NCBI GenBank assembly: GCA_963617205.1
Contig: CAVEOA010000011.1
Coordinates: 3,730 to 67,729 of the forward strand
Reading direction: 5' to 3'
Length of the DNA stretch: 64,000 nucleotides
Source: UBA11524 sp963617205
GTDB taxonomy: Bacteria; Bacillota; Clostridia; Christensenellales; Aristaeellaceae
Part shown: positions 8,142-16,087 of the stretch, one piece after another
Layout: each line of letters opens with the position of its first letter
Numbering within the stretch: the stretch's first letter is position 1
Program-made: the position numbers and the translations under genes
Notes under the pieces: generated by a model
What the model saw: the letters and a program-made list of their open reading frames with translations, nothing else
What the model was told of the DNA's origin: nothing
The model's database searches: none

Positions 8142-8927
8142 ATGTGTAAATTGCCGCCAGACATGAAGTGGTCCTTTTCCAAGCTTGAGGCCTTTCGCCA
8201 TTGCGGCATGATGTTCCGCCTGACCTATCTCGATAAGGCAGAGAAAACGGATAACGGCTTTGGGGCATACGGCACGTTCTGTCACAAGCTGCTGGAAGAG
8301 TGGGCAAAGGGTGATTACCCGGAGTTTGCTCTTGCCGAAGAGTACCAGAACCGCTATGACGAGGAGGTGACTGCACCGTTTCCCCCGTTTCCGCGAGGAA
8401 TGCCGCAAAAATACTATGAGCAGGGGCTTGCTTACTTTGAATCCTTTTCCGGTTTTGGCGACCAATACGAAATTCTGACGAGCGAGGAGCGCTTTGAAGT
8501 TGATGTCGACGGCTATACCCTTGTTGGCGTCGCCGACTTGACGCTGCGCAATAAGGAAACCGGAGGAATCGTCATCGTCGACCACAAGTCGAAGTCGCAC
8601 ACCTCTATGAAGAAGGAACTGAACACCTACCGTATGCAGCTTTACACCTACGCCATGTTCGTCAAGCAGAAATACGGCGTTTTCCCGGAGAGTCTCGTGT
8701 TCAATATGTTTCGAGAGCAAGCCTTCATTGAGGAGCCGTTTGACATGGCGATGTACGAGCAAACGCGCAAGTGGATTGTCGATACCATCCATGCCATCGA
8801 GCAGTGCAGCGATTGGACCGTGTCCAGCAGCAGCTTCTTCTGCCGATTCGTGTGCAGTGTGTTTGATTCCTGTCCTGCACGAGACGCTATTCTGTATGGC
8901 GGCGAAAATAATAAGAAAGAAGAGTAA
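8142..8927 (+). CDS. PD-(D/E)XK nuclease, Cas4/AddB-like, likely Fe-S
   Basis: A 261-residue nuclease of the PD-(D/E)XK superfamily. It begins with a SKLEAFRHCG motif, typical of Cas4/RecB nucleases with a first cluster cysteine. The catalytic residues are in GVADLTL and IVIVDHKSKS (D-x-K). Three more cysteines near the C-terminus (FFCRFVCSVFDSCP) complete a probable four-cysteine iron-sulfur site. It lies 3 bases before the PhoH-like gene and probably processes DNA ends during recombination or replication. No cas genes or repeats are nearby, so it is not a CRISPR Cas4. Confidence 0.82.
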   Translation: MCKLPPDMKWSFSKLEAFRHCGMMFRLTYLDKAEKTDNGFGAYGTFCHKLLEEWAKGDYPEFALAEEYQNRYDEEVTAPFPPFPRGMPQKYYEQGLAYFESFSGFGDQYEILTSEERFEVDVDGYTLVGVADLTLRNKETGGIVIVDHKSKSHTSMKKELNTYRMQLYTYAMFVKQKYGVFPESLVFNMFREQAFIEEPFDMAMYEQTRKWIVDTIHAIEQCSDWTVSSSSFFCRFVCSVFDSCPARDAILYGGENNKKEE

Positions 8928-8929
8928 CC

Positions 8930-9646
8930 ATGGCGGCAAAAAAGACAAGACAACCGGACGTTCTGAACGTCCCGCAAAACCTGAGCGACCACCCTTTTTA
9001 CGGTTTGCATCTTGACGACGAACAAAAAGCCTTCGCGAATGCAATCTGGTCTCCCGACACGGACATCGTGTTTGTCGACGCTGTCGCCGGTTCCGGCAAG
9101 ACAACTGTGGCGGTCGGAACATCTGTCCTCCTCCACCGATACGGGCTTTTTGACGATATCGTCTATGTCATGCATCCGATTTCGGATATTCAGGGCGCAC
9201 TGCCGGGCACAATCACCGAGAAGAGCAGCGTTTATTTTGAAGCGCTTTATCAGGCGCTGATGACCGCCAACGAAATGCCGGAAAGGGTCATTAAGAACAC
9301 CTCGATGGCATACGAAAAGCGGTGCGAGGCGTTTGTCACTGCGATTACGGATACTTATTTGCGCGGTTCCAATATAGGCGGCGCCAACAAAACCATTTTG
9401 ATTGTTGACGAGGCGCAGAATTATGATGCGTTTTCGCTTCGCAAGGTGCTGACACGCGCCTGTGACAACACAAAGGTAATTGTCATCGGTCATGGTCGCC
9501 AATGCGACTTGCTTAATAAGACGGCGAGCGGCTTCAAGGCGTGCATGGAGCATTTCCGGCGCAAGAATAATCCGCGCTTTGCCTTTTGCGAGCTGCATAC
9601 GTGTCATCGTTCGCTTGTTGCGCAGGTTGCCGATGAACCGTGGTAA
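8930..9646 (+). CDS. PhoH-like ATPase
   Basis: A 238-residue P-loop ATPase. Walker A is VAGSGKTT near residue 53, Walker B is ILIVDEAQN near 160, followed by the sensor-like VIVIGHGRQCD. This is the PhoH family, common in phages, related to superfamily 1 helicases and often linked to RNA or DNA unwinding. It starts 3 bases after the nuclease gene and may work with it. The frame ends at GTGGTAA, close to the next gene. Confidence 0.85.
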   Translation: MAAKKTRQPDVLNVPQNLSDHPFYGLHLDDEQKAFANAIWSPDTDIVFVDAVAGSGKTTVAVGTSVLLHRYGLFDDIVYVMHPISDIQGALPGTITEKSSVYFEALYQALMTANEMPERVIKNTSMAYEKRCEAFVTAITDTYLRGSNIGGANKTILIVDEAQNYDAFSLRKVLTRACDNTKVIVIGHGRQCDLLNKTASGFKACMEHFRRKNNPRFAFCELHTCHRSLVAQVADEPW

Positions 9647-9669
9647 AAAAAACAGAGAAAGGGAAAACG

Positions 9670-10305
9670 ATGCCGAAAAAAGATATTGATGTAAACGAAC
9701 TGTTCACCGACCTTCTGAATGACCCGTTTAATGCGAAGCTCCCTGACGTGACGGCGGTCAGCATGTATAAGCTGCTTGCCGAGCGCCGGATTTGGTTTGA
9801 CCTGTCCGTCGATGCAAACACGCTGGAATACGAGAAGCTGATTCTCCTGTGGAATCAGGAGGATAAGGGGAAGCCGGTTAATGAGCGGAAGCCTATCTGG
9901 ATTTATCTGTTCAATTACGGCGGTTCATTTGACCTTGAGTGGAGCTTTATTGACCTGATCGACGCATCCGAGACGCCAATCTATACGGTTAATATGGGCG
10001 TTTGTGCTTCCGCCGCTGCGGATATCTTTATCGCCGGCAGGAAGCGCTTCATGATGAAAAACGCACGCACGATGCTGCATCAGGGAAGCGCCGGATTTCA
10101 GGGTGACACGCAGAAAATCTTTGACCAGGTGGATGATTATAAGCGCCAGCTTGAAAAGACGAAGCAATTCATTTTGGAGCGCACGCAGATTACATCTCGT
10201 GCCTATGGCGCACACCTGAAGGACGACTGGTGGCTGAATGCGGAGGAGTGCCTGAAGAACGGCGTCTGCGATTGCCTGATTGGCAGCATTGATGAGGTTC
10301 TTTGA
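9670..10305 (+). CDS. ClpP-like serine protease
   Basis: A 211-residue ClpP-fold protease. The FNYGGSF loop, the nucleophile region GVCASAAADIFIAG (Ser after Ala) and the His region TMLHQGSAGFQG are in the ClpP order, with an acidic residue in LKDDWWLNAEE as candidate third member. The ATG at 9670 has AAAGGG before it; the longer frame from 9640 has no site. No Clp ATPase gene lies nearby, so it may borrow the host unfoldase or act without one. Phage ClpP-like proteins usually process capsids; here it lies among replication genes, so its substrate is open. Confidence 0.8.
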   Translation: MPKKDIDVNELFTDLLNDPFNAKLPDVTAVSMYKLLAERRIWFDLSVDANTLEYEKLILLWNQEDKGKPVNERKPIWIYLFNYGGSFDLEWSFIDLIDASETPIYTVNMGVCASAAADIFIAGRKRFMMKNARTMLHQGSAGFQGDTQKIFDQVDDYKRQLEKTKQFILERTQITSRAYGAHLKDDWWLNAEECLKNGVCDCLIGSIDEVL

Positions 10306-10307
10306 CC

Positions 10308-10505
10308 GTGTATAACGCTATATTGGCGGCCAAAATGCAGAAAATTTTTTGCGCAAAAGAGGGGTTGCCGATTTTTGCGCCGCCAGATGGCATCTGCTAC
10401 GCCTGCGGAGGAAGGATTTATCGAGAGGGCGGCATCAGCGTCGAGAAGGCATCGTCCTCTCTAGTCTCCTCCTGCCCCTATTGCGCCACATCGTATGTAG
10501 AATGA
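10308..10505 (+). CDS. small zinc-ribbon protein
   Basis: A 65-residue protein with two cysteine pairs, CYACGG and CPYCAT, the layout of a zinc ribbon. Start is uncertain: GTG at 10308 is 10 bases after GAGG, and a TTG at 10302 is also in frame. One copy of the AATGCAGAAAATTTT repeat lies in its early codons at 10334. It directly precedes the DNA polymerase gene. Function unknown; nucleic-acid binding is plausible. Confidence 0.5.
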   Translation: MYNAILAAKMQKIFCAKEGLPIFAPPDGICYACGGRIYREGGISVEKASSSLVSSCPYCATSYVE

Positions 10506-10517
10506 AGAGGTTGTCGT

Positions 10518-13500
10518 ATGAATTACACCGTGTACCATCTTCACTCGGATTATTCCCTGCTCGATAGCTGCACCAGGTTTTCAGAGTATGTAGACTTGGC
10601 TGTTGCGCAGGGAATGACCGCGATTGCGTCCACAGAGCACGGCAAACCCTCCGGTTGGGTTGAGAAAAAGCTGTACTGTCAGAAGAAGGGTGTCAAATTC
10701 ATCCACGGCGTCGAAATTTATCTGACCGAATCGCTTGAAGAGAAGGTGCGCGATAATTATCATACGATTTTGCTTGCCAAAAACTACGAGGGCGTCAGGG
10801 AGCTGAACCGCCTGATTGAGGTGGCGACACGTCCCGACCATCTGTATTATGTGCCGCGCCTTTCCTTCGATGAGTTTTTTGCAATCACCCCAAACATCAT
10901 TAAAATCAGCGCCTGTCTTGCGTCGCCGCTGAATAAACTGCCGCATTATCACGAAAAGTATTTGCGTCTCGTCAAGGCGTATGATTATCTTGAGATTCAG
11001 CACCATAACACGCCGGAACAGGCGGCATACAATCAGCGGCTTTTCGAGCTGTCGCGGCGCTATAAGAAGCCGCTGATTGCAGGGACGGATACGCATAGTG
11101 CCAGCCCTTATAAAGCGGAATGCCGTGCAATCCTGATGGACTTCAAGGAGCAGTATTATGAAGGCGAATCCGCAATGGATTTGACGTGGAAGACGTATGA
11201 CGAGCTGGTCGATGCTTATCGCCAACAGGACGCTCTGCCGCGCTGGGCGTATATGGAAGCCATCGAAAACACCAATCGCATGGCTGACAGCGTCGTTGAT
11301 TTCGCGCTCGACCAGTCGCCGAAATACCCGTTACTGTACGGTTCACGCGAAGCAGATGAGCAGAAGCTGACGGAAATCACATGGCAAAGGCTCGATGAAA
11401 AGCTTGCGGGCGGCGTGATTCCCAAAGAGCAGGAAGAGGCGTTCCGGCGCGATATCCAAGAAGAGCTTGACGCGTTCCATAAAACAAACATGTCCGGCTT
11501 CATGCTGTCGATGTCCGAAATCGTTTCGTGGTGTCGGCAAAGCGGCATTCCTATTGGTCCCAGTCGCGGCTCAGTCGGCGGCTCACGCGTCGCTTACGTC
11601 ACGGATATTATCGACCTGAATCCGGTCACATACCAAACTGTTTTTTCGCGTTTCTGCAACGAAAACCGCGTCGAGTTGGGCGATATCGATGTTGACTGCA
11701 TCGATTCTGATCGTCCGCGTATCTTTCAACACATCGTTGAAAAGTTTGGCGCCGCCTATTGTGCGCGTGTTTCTTCTTACGGCACGATTGCCGACCTGTC
11801 TTTTATCGACGATTGCGGTGGAGGACTTGCTATCCGATGGGAGCGCGTTCATCACCCTGAAAAACTCGATAATCGCGGCCGATTTGTCCGCACAAAAACC
11901 GCGTTTGACAGAAAAAACCCTTTTCGTCCGGAGGCGCTTGCAAAAATCAAAGCGGTTTATAAGGCAGATTCCGAAAAGGCGAAGAAAGAAAACCCTGATT
12001 TGTTTCGGTATTTTGACGGCATGGTCGGCACAAAGGTTTCTCAGAGCGTTCATCCGGCCGGTATGGTTATCGCCTGTGAAACGCTTGATGACCATTGGGG
12101 TGTGTTCAATAAGGACGGCGAACGGTGCCTGTTCATCAATATGGACGAAGCGCACGATGTAATGCTCGTCAAGTATGACCTGCTGATTCTGAAAACGCTT
12201 GGGGTTATCAACCGTTGCTGTCATCTTGCAGGCTTAACGTATCCTCGGATGCATGAGATTGACTTCAATGACGCGGCCGTGTGGCAAAGCATCAGCAATG
12301 ACCCGACTGCAATCTTTCAGTTTGAATCAGAGTTTGCCGCGCAGGCGCTTCTCCAGTTTCAGCCAAAGAGCATCAATGATATTACCATGGTGACCGCTGC
12401 GCTTCGTCCTTCCGGCGCGTCCTATCGAAACGATCTCCTTGCTCATAAGGCGCATCACAACCCGACAAAGCAGATTGACGAAGCGCTCGGCAATTCCCTT
12501 GGCTACCTTATCTATCAGGAGCAGACCATCGCATTTTTGCAAAAGGTGTGCGGCTTGTCTGCTTCTTATGCTGATACTGTTCGTCGCGCAATCGCCAAGA
12601 AGCAGAGAGACAAAGTAGATGAAGCACTGCCTGTTATCCTGAAAGGGTATTGCGACGCGTCCGACAAACCTCCTGATGTGGCGGAAAAAGAAGCAAAAGT
12701 ATTTCTAAAGGTGATAGAGGACGCCAGCGCTTACAGTTTCGGTTACAATCATGCGGTTGGCTATTCTCTTCTTTCTTACCTCTGCGGCTATTACCGTCAT
12801 TATTACACAGAAGAATTTGTTGCCGCCTATCTGACGAGCGCCGCGAACGATGATGATATCACCACCGGCAAGGCAATGGCAAAGCGCTACGGAATCCATA
12901 TTGCGCGGCCAAAGTTCGGTCAGGACAACAGAACGTTCTATATCGACAAAACGCGCCACGAAATCTCTGACGCGCTGAGTTCAATTAAAGGCGTCGGGCT
13001 GAAGGATGCAGAGGCGCTGCTGACGTTGTGTAACAGGAAGCATGATTCGTTTGTTGACCTTCTTCGCGACATGACGGATATCTCTGGCGCACTAAACGCG
13101 TCGGTCATTAAAACGCTGATTCTGTGCGATTACTTTTCTGCCTTTGGTTCATCTGGCAAGCTGCTTTCAGTCTATCAGCAATTTACGGAAGGGAAGAACC
13201 GCTACACCAAATCTCTTTCTCCTGCCACGGTTGACAGGCGATTGACTGCTCTGCGTGCGTTTGAGCGCGAACAACCGGAATCGGAAATCAATTTGCTTGA
13301 TCGCATCCGATTCGAGATAGAAAAGTTTGGCACACCCTTCTATCGTGATGCGCAGGCAAAGGATTTCTATGCGGTGCTTGAGGTAGACGACAAATACTCG
13401 CCACGCATCAGCCTTTATAGTTTGGCATCCGGCAATGTCGGCGTAATGAAAATTCTGAAGCAGACATACAAACGGATGCCGATTAAACAGGGCGATGTCA

Positions 13501-13631
13501 TCCGCATTGTCCGTTGGCAGAAAAAACCTGCTTACGAATACTCTGACGGGAAGCCCAAACCAAAGCAAGGTGTCTTTGATTTGTGGTTGAACGAATACAC
13601 AATTTTACAGAAAGGAAATGATCATTCATGA
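10518..13631 (+). CDS. dnaE: DNA polymerase III alpha subunit, DnaE type
   Basis: A 1037-residue C-family replicative DNA polymerase. The N-terminal PHP domain keeps its metal ligands: YHLHSDYSLLDS, STEHG, HGVEIY and GTDTHSAS, so it may have its own proofreading nuclease. The polymerase core has GPSRGSVGGS near residue 350 and the catalytic aspartates in GDIDVDC near 395. A helix-hairpin-helix region (SSIKGVGLKDAEALL) follows near 825 and a short OB-like tail ends the protein. With the primase-helicase and SSB it gives the element its own fork machinery. The stop overlaps the next start (ATGA), indicating coupled translation. Confidence 0.93.
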   Translation: MNYTVYHLHSDYSLLDSCTRFSEYVDLAVAQGMTAIASTEHGKPSGWVEKKLYCQKKGVKFIHGVEIYLTESLEEKVRDNYHTILLAKNYEGVRELNRLIEVATRPDHLYYVPRLSFDEFFAITPNIIKISACLASPLNKLPHYHEKYLRLVKAYDYLEIQHHNTPEQAAYNQRLFELSRRYKKPLIAGTDTHSASPYKAECRAILMDFKEQYYEGESAMDLTWKTYDELVDAYRQQDALPRWAYMEAIENTNRMADSVVDFALDQSPKYPLLYGSREADEQKLTEITWQRLDEKLAGGVIPKEQEEAFRRDIQEELDAFHKTNMSGFMLSMSEIVSWCRQSGIPIGPSRGSVGGSRVAYVTDIIDLNPVTYQTVFSRFCNENRVELGDIDVDCIDSDRPRIFQHIVEKFGAAYCARVSSYGTIADLSFIDDCGGGLAIRWERVHHPEKLDNRGRFVRTKTAFDRKNPFRPEALAKIKAVYKADSEKAKKENPDLFRYFDGMVGTKVSQSVHPAGMVIACETLDDHWGVFNKDGERCLFINMDEAHDVMLVKYDLLILKTLGVINRCCHLAGLTYPRMHEIDFNDAAVWQSISNDPTAIFQFESEFAAQALLQFQPKSINDITMVTAALRPSGASYRNDLLAHKAHHNPTKQIDEALGNSLGYLIYQEQTIAFLQKVCGLSASYADTVRRAIAKKQRDKVDEALPVILKGYCDASDKPPDVAEKEAKVFLKVIEDASAYSFGYNHAVGYSLLSYLCGYYRHYYTEEFVAAYLTSAANDDDITTGKAMAKRYGIHIARPKFGQDNRTFYIDKTRHEISDALSSIKGVGLKDAEALLTLCNRKHDSFVDLLRDMTDISGALNASVIKTLILCDYFSAFGSSGKLLSVYQQFTEGKNRYTKSLSPATVDRRLTALRAFEREQPESEINLLDRIRFEIEKFGTPFYRDAQAKDFYAVLEVDDKYSPRISLYSLASGNVGVMKILKQTYKRMPIKQGDVIRIVRWQKKPAYEYSDGKPKPKQGVFDLWLNEYTILQKGNDHS

Positions 13632-14704
13632 GAAAGCTGGCAAGTATCCGGCGTATTGAAGCCATTGCGCCGATTGCCGGTTGTGACCAGATTGGCTTGG
13701 CAAAGGTTGACGGGTGGCAAGTCATCGTTCGCTATGACCAGTTCAAAGAGGGGGACCTTTGCATTTACTTCGAGATTGATTCCCTGCTACCGGAGAAGGA
13801 CGTGTTTGAGTTCATGCGCCCGAAATCCTTCCGCGTCCGCACAATGAAGATGAAAGGCGTTGTCTCGCAGGGCTTGTGTATGCCCCTGTCGATTCTTCCG
13901 GCAGGCGCCTATGACATTGGTTGCGATGTAACCGACATCTTGGGCGTCGTCAAGTACGAGCCGCCGACAGAAGAGACCTCCGCCCAGACCTCCGCTCCGG
14001 CGAATCCTGCGCGCGCTTTTTTCCGTCGCTTTTTCCGCGGGAAGAAGCGTCCTGCGAATAAGCTGCCTTTCCCTTCTTTTGTGAGCAAAACGGACGAAAC
14101 GCGCATCGAAAACATGGCGTGGATTCTTGATGACAAGAATACCCGCTACGAGGTGCACGAAAAGATTGACGGTCAGTCAGGCACTTTCTTCTATTGCAAG
14201 AAGAAGCGCTTTGGCATTTTCCCTGCGGATGACTTCGGTGTCTGTTCTCGCAACTTCCGATTGCCGCAGAAGAACGCATCTTCTTATTGGCAGGTTGCCG
14301 ATAAGTATCGCCTGCGCGATGTGCTCCATAAAATGCTGAAAAAGATTAACGACGGTTCCTCGTGGATTTGTCTGCAAGGAGAATGCGTTGGTCCCGGCAT
14401 CCAGCAGAACAAATATCACCTGTCCGATTGCGACCTCTATTGCTTTAATCTAATCACCGAGAAGTCCGGCAAGCTGGATTCTATCTATGCGGCGGATTTG
14501 TCCTCCGGTTTCGGGCTGAAGTGGGTGCCCCTGATTTCCGAATCCTATGTTCTGCCTGACACCGTGGATGAGCTTCGCGCCTTTGCGCACGGCGAATCTG
14601 CGCTGTTTCCGACGCTTCGTGAAGGCATTGTCCTTCGCAATTACACCAAGAATATTTCAATGAAATGCGTTGACCCTGCATTTCTGATTAAGTGGAAGGA
14701 GTAA
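13628..14704 (+). CDS. RNA ligase, Rnl5/DRB0094 type
   Basis: A 358-residue ATP-dependent RNA ligase. An N-terminal OB-like module (about residues 1-110, KVDGWQVIVR) precedes a nucleotidyltransferase domain with motif I EKIDGQSG (the Lys is the adenylated residue), motif IV REGIVLRN and motif V AFLIKWK. This order, with the extra module in front, fits the Deinococcus-type Rnl5 family that seals nicks in RNA-containing duplexes. A basic/proline linker lies between the parts. In a phage it may mend tRNAs or other RNAs cut by host defence. The start overlaps the polymerase stop. Confidence 0.85.
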   Translation: MRKLASIRRIEAIAPIAGCDQIGLAKVDGWQVIVRYDQFKEGDLCIYFEIDSLLPEKDVFEFMRPKSFRVRTMKMKGVVSQGLCMPLSILPAGAYDIGCDVTDILGVVKYEPPTEETSAQTSAPANPARAFFRRFFRGKKRPANKLPFPSFVSKTDETRIENMAWILDDKNTRYEVHEKIDGQSGTFFYCKKKRFGIFPADDFGVCSRNFRLPQKNASSYWQVADKYRLRDVLHKMLKKINDGSSWICLQGECVGPGIQQNKYHLSDCDLYCFNLITEKSGKLDSIYAADLSSGFGLKWVPLISESYVLPDTVDELRAFAHGESALFPTLREGIVLRNYTKNISMKCVDPAFLIKWKE

Positions 14705-14707
14705 ACA

Positions 14708-15133
14708 ATGGCTGAAATTCGATTTGCTCACGTCGGCTTGGGCGACTGCGTTTGCGTCAATCATATTCTCGCCATCATCCAGAGCGGCTCAACGACTGCA
14801 CGGCGTTATCAGGCGAACGCCAGACACATCAAGAAGTATGTTGACGCCTGCCACGGCAAAGCCATCAAGTCGTTTCTGCTGCTTGACGACGGCACGGTTG
14901 TCGCATCGCATATTAAACCGCTGACCCTGATGCAGCGCCTGACATTCCCGCGTACAACAACCTCCACCGGCGTTGAAAGAACGCCTCCGGAAACACCTTA
15001 TATTGAGCCGAGCAATGCCGATTTTGTGAACAATGATGAGGACGATGCTGATATCGAGGAGGAATCTGAAGAAATGGCTGAAGGGCTGGATGACTATGAG
15101 GAGGAGGACGAAGATGAAGACGTATCTGAATGA
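14708..15133 (+). CDS. RemA (DUF370)-like DNA-binding protein with acidic tail
   Basis: A 141-residue protein. Residues 3-80 follow the RemA/DUF370 pattern: VGLGDCVCVNHILAII corresponds to the RemA start (GFGNIVNxxRxIAIV), then a basic helix with VDACHGKAIKSFLLLDDGTVV matching the RemA RLIDATYGRRTRAV stretch. Here lysines occupy the sites of the RemA DNA-binding arginines. Host RemA forms rings that bind DNA repeats as a regulator. The last 45 residues are extremely acidic (Asp/Glu runs) and absent from host RemA, so this may be a DNA mimic or a modified regulator. It sits between RNA ligase and the ThyX-like gene. Confidence 0.65.
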   Translation: MAEIRFAHVGLGDCVCVNHILAIIQSGSTTARRYQANARHIKKYVDACHGKAIKSFLLLDDGTVVASHIKPLTLMQRLTFPRTTTSTGVERTPPETPYIEPSNADFVNNDEDDADIEEESEEMAEGLDDYEEEDEDEDVSE

Positions 15134-15827
15134 AATCAACGGTCTGTGGAATGCGATTGACGCGCTTTATTTGTCGAGGCGGTCATGGACGCGTGAAAAG
15201 GAAGAGCATATTAAGGCGGTTTACGCTGACCATTTTGACCGATGGGGAATGCGCACGCACGCTCAATCGGAAGAGATGAAGTCGCTGCTTGATAAGATGA
15301 CCAAGTGGGCTGCGCATCATATCACCATCGGGCGCTTCATTGATTTCGCCTTCACGGTCGAGGGCTTGCATCGCGGTGCGCAGGATGATTTCGACAGCCA
15401 TGCGGCACGGTTTGGCAACCGCATCATCCGTTCCTCCACTCGTCTTGCCGATTATGGCAATGAAAAGTCTGCATGGTATCAGGGCAAGATTCTGACGACC
15501 GAGGAGGTTGCTGCCAACACCGGTATCGCCTTGCCTGACACCTATACTTCTCCCGACGGCGAAACCTATATAAGGGCGGTCAATGGCTATATCAACGAAA
15601 AGATTCAGGGGGACAAGGATGTTTTGCGCGGTTTGCTTCCGCTGTCCATTCCTTCTAACTTCCTCGTCCGCGTTAATGCGACCGAGTTTGCGCACATCCT
15701 CAAGCAGCGCGATAAAAACTCTCACGCTGCGCCGGAGCTGCGCGATTGTGTCGAGAGTATGCTTGCTCAGATTGAATCTCAAATCCCGCAGATGAACCGC
15801 GACTTCTTTTATAAGGTGGAGAATTGA
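15114..15827 (+). CDS. flavin-dependent thymidylate synthase (ThyX)-like
   Basis: A 237-residue protein that I assign tentatively to the ThyX fold. Supporting parts are an FAFTVEGLHRGA segment near residue 80 and a C-terminal block DVLRGLLPLSIPSNFLVRVN leading into ATEFAHILKQR and PELRDCVESML, which matches the ThyX core of LP...-N-R-E-L..H and E-I-R. The exact RHR-x7-S signature is not present; RFGNRIIRSSTR occupies its place, so it is divergent or altered in function. ThyX makes dTMP from dUMP, which would fit dUTPase and ribonucleotide reductase here. It starts inside the previous gene after GAGGAGGAGG. Confidence 0.5.
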   Translation: MKTYLNEINGLWNAIDALYLSRRSWTREKEEHIKAVYADHFDRWGMRTHAQSEEMKSLLDKMTKWAAHHITIGRFIDFAFTVEGLHRGAQDDFDSHAARFGNRIIRSSTRLADYGNEKSAWYQGKILTTEEVAANTGIALPDTYTSPDGETYIRAVNGYINEKIQGDKDVLRGLLPLSIPSNFLVRVNATEFAHILKQRDKNSHAAPELRDCVESMLAQIESQIPQMNRDFFYKVEN

Positions 15828-15830
15828 GCA

Positions 15831-16037
15831 ATGAAGGAAGGATACATGAAGAACCCTGACGACATGTTCGTCCGCAACCTCAAGAAGCGCATCAAGTCTA
15901 ATGGCGGTTATTGTCTGAACAAAGACAAGACCACCAAAGCAAACAAGTGTCCCTGCGAAGCATTCGAGGAAACGGGCATTTGCGATTGTGGTCTGTACAT
16001 CCCCTCGACCATCGACGATTCCCTGTGGAACATATAA
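15831..16037 (+). CDS. ferredoxin-thioredoxin reductase-like small protein
   Basis: A 68-residue protein with five cysteines in the pattern GYCLN...KCPCEAFEETGICDCGLY. This resembles the catalytic chain of ferredoxin:thioredoxin reductase, with its CPC and CxC motifs around an iron-sulfur cluster and a redox disulfide. The gene lies directly before the class III ribonucleotide reductase, so it may feed electrons to it or keep its thiols reduced. An internal ATG at 15846 with AAGGAAGG before it is an alternative start. Confidence 0.6.
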   Translation: MKEGYMKNPDDMFVRNLKKRIKSNGGYCLNKDKTTKANKCPCEAFEETGICDCGLYIPSTIDDSLWNI

Positions 16038-16087
16038 GGAGGCGAAAATTTATGCAAACACATTCCAGCAAAGAGGGAGGCTTGACC

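Larger units (their letters stand above)
3620..10348 (+). repeat. dispersed motif AATGCRGAA(A)(A)TTTT, seven copies
   Basis: Copies begin at 3620, 5212, 5541 (core, within CCAAAAT-GCGGA-ATTTTGG at 5538-5556), 6007, 6029, 8051 and 10334, all in the same orientation. The 5538 copy is a 7-bp perfect inverted repeat; 6007 and 6029 are 22 bases apart, about two helical turns. One copy is intergenic. The others fall inside genes in two different reading frames (Asn-Ala-Glu or Met-Gln-Lys), so the conservation is of DNA, not protein. I did not find copies from 10.4 to 24.5 kb. It may be an operator or replication iteron of the element; phages of the SPbeta type carry dispersed repressor sites. Confidence 0.7.

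Noticed and set aside
8142..8927. CRISPR-associated Cas4
   Set aside because: The fold fits, but there is no CRISPR array, Cas1 or Cas2 in the window; phage nuclease is the simpler reading.
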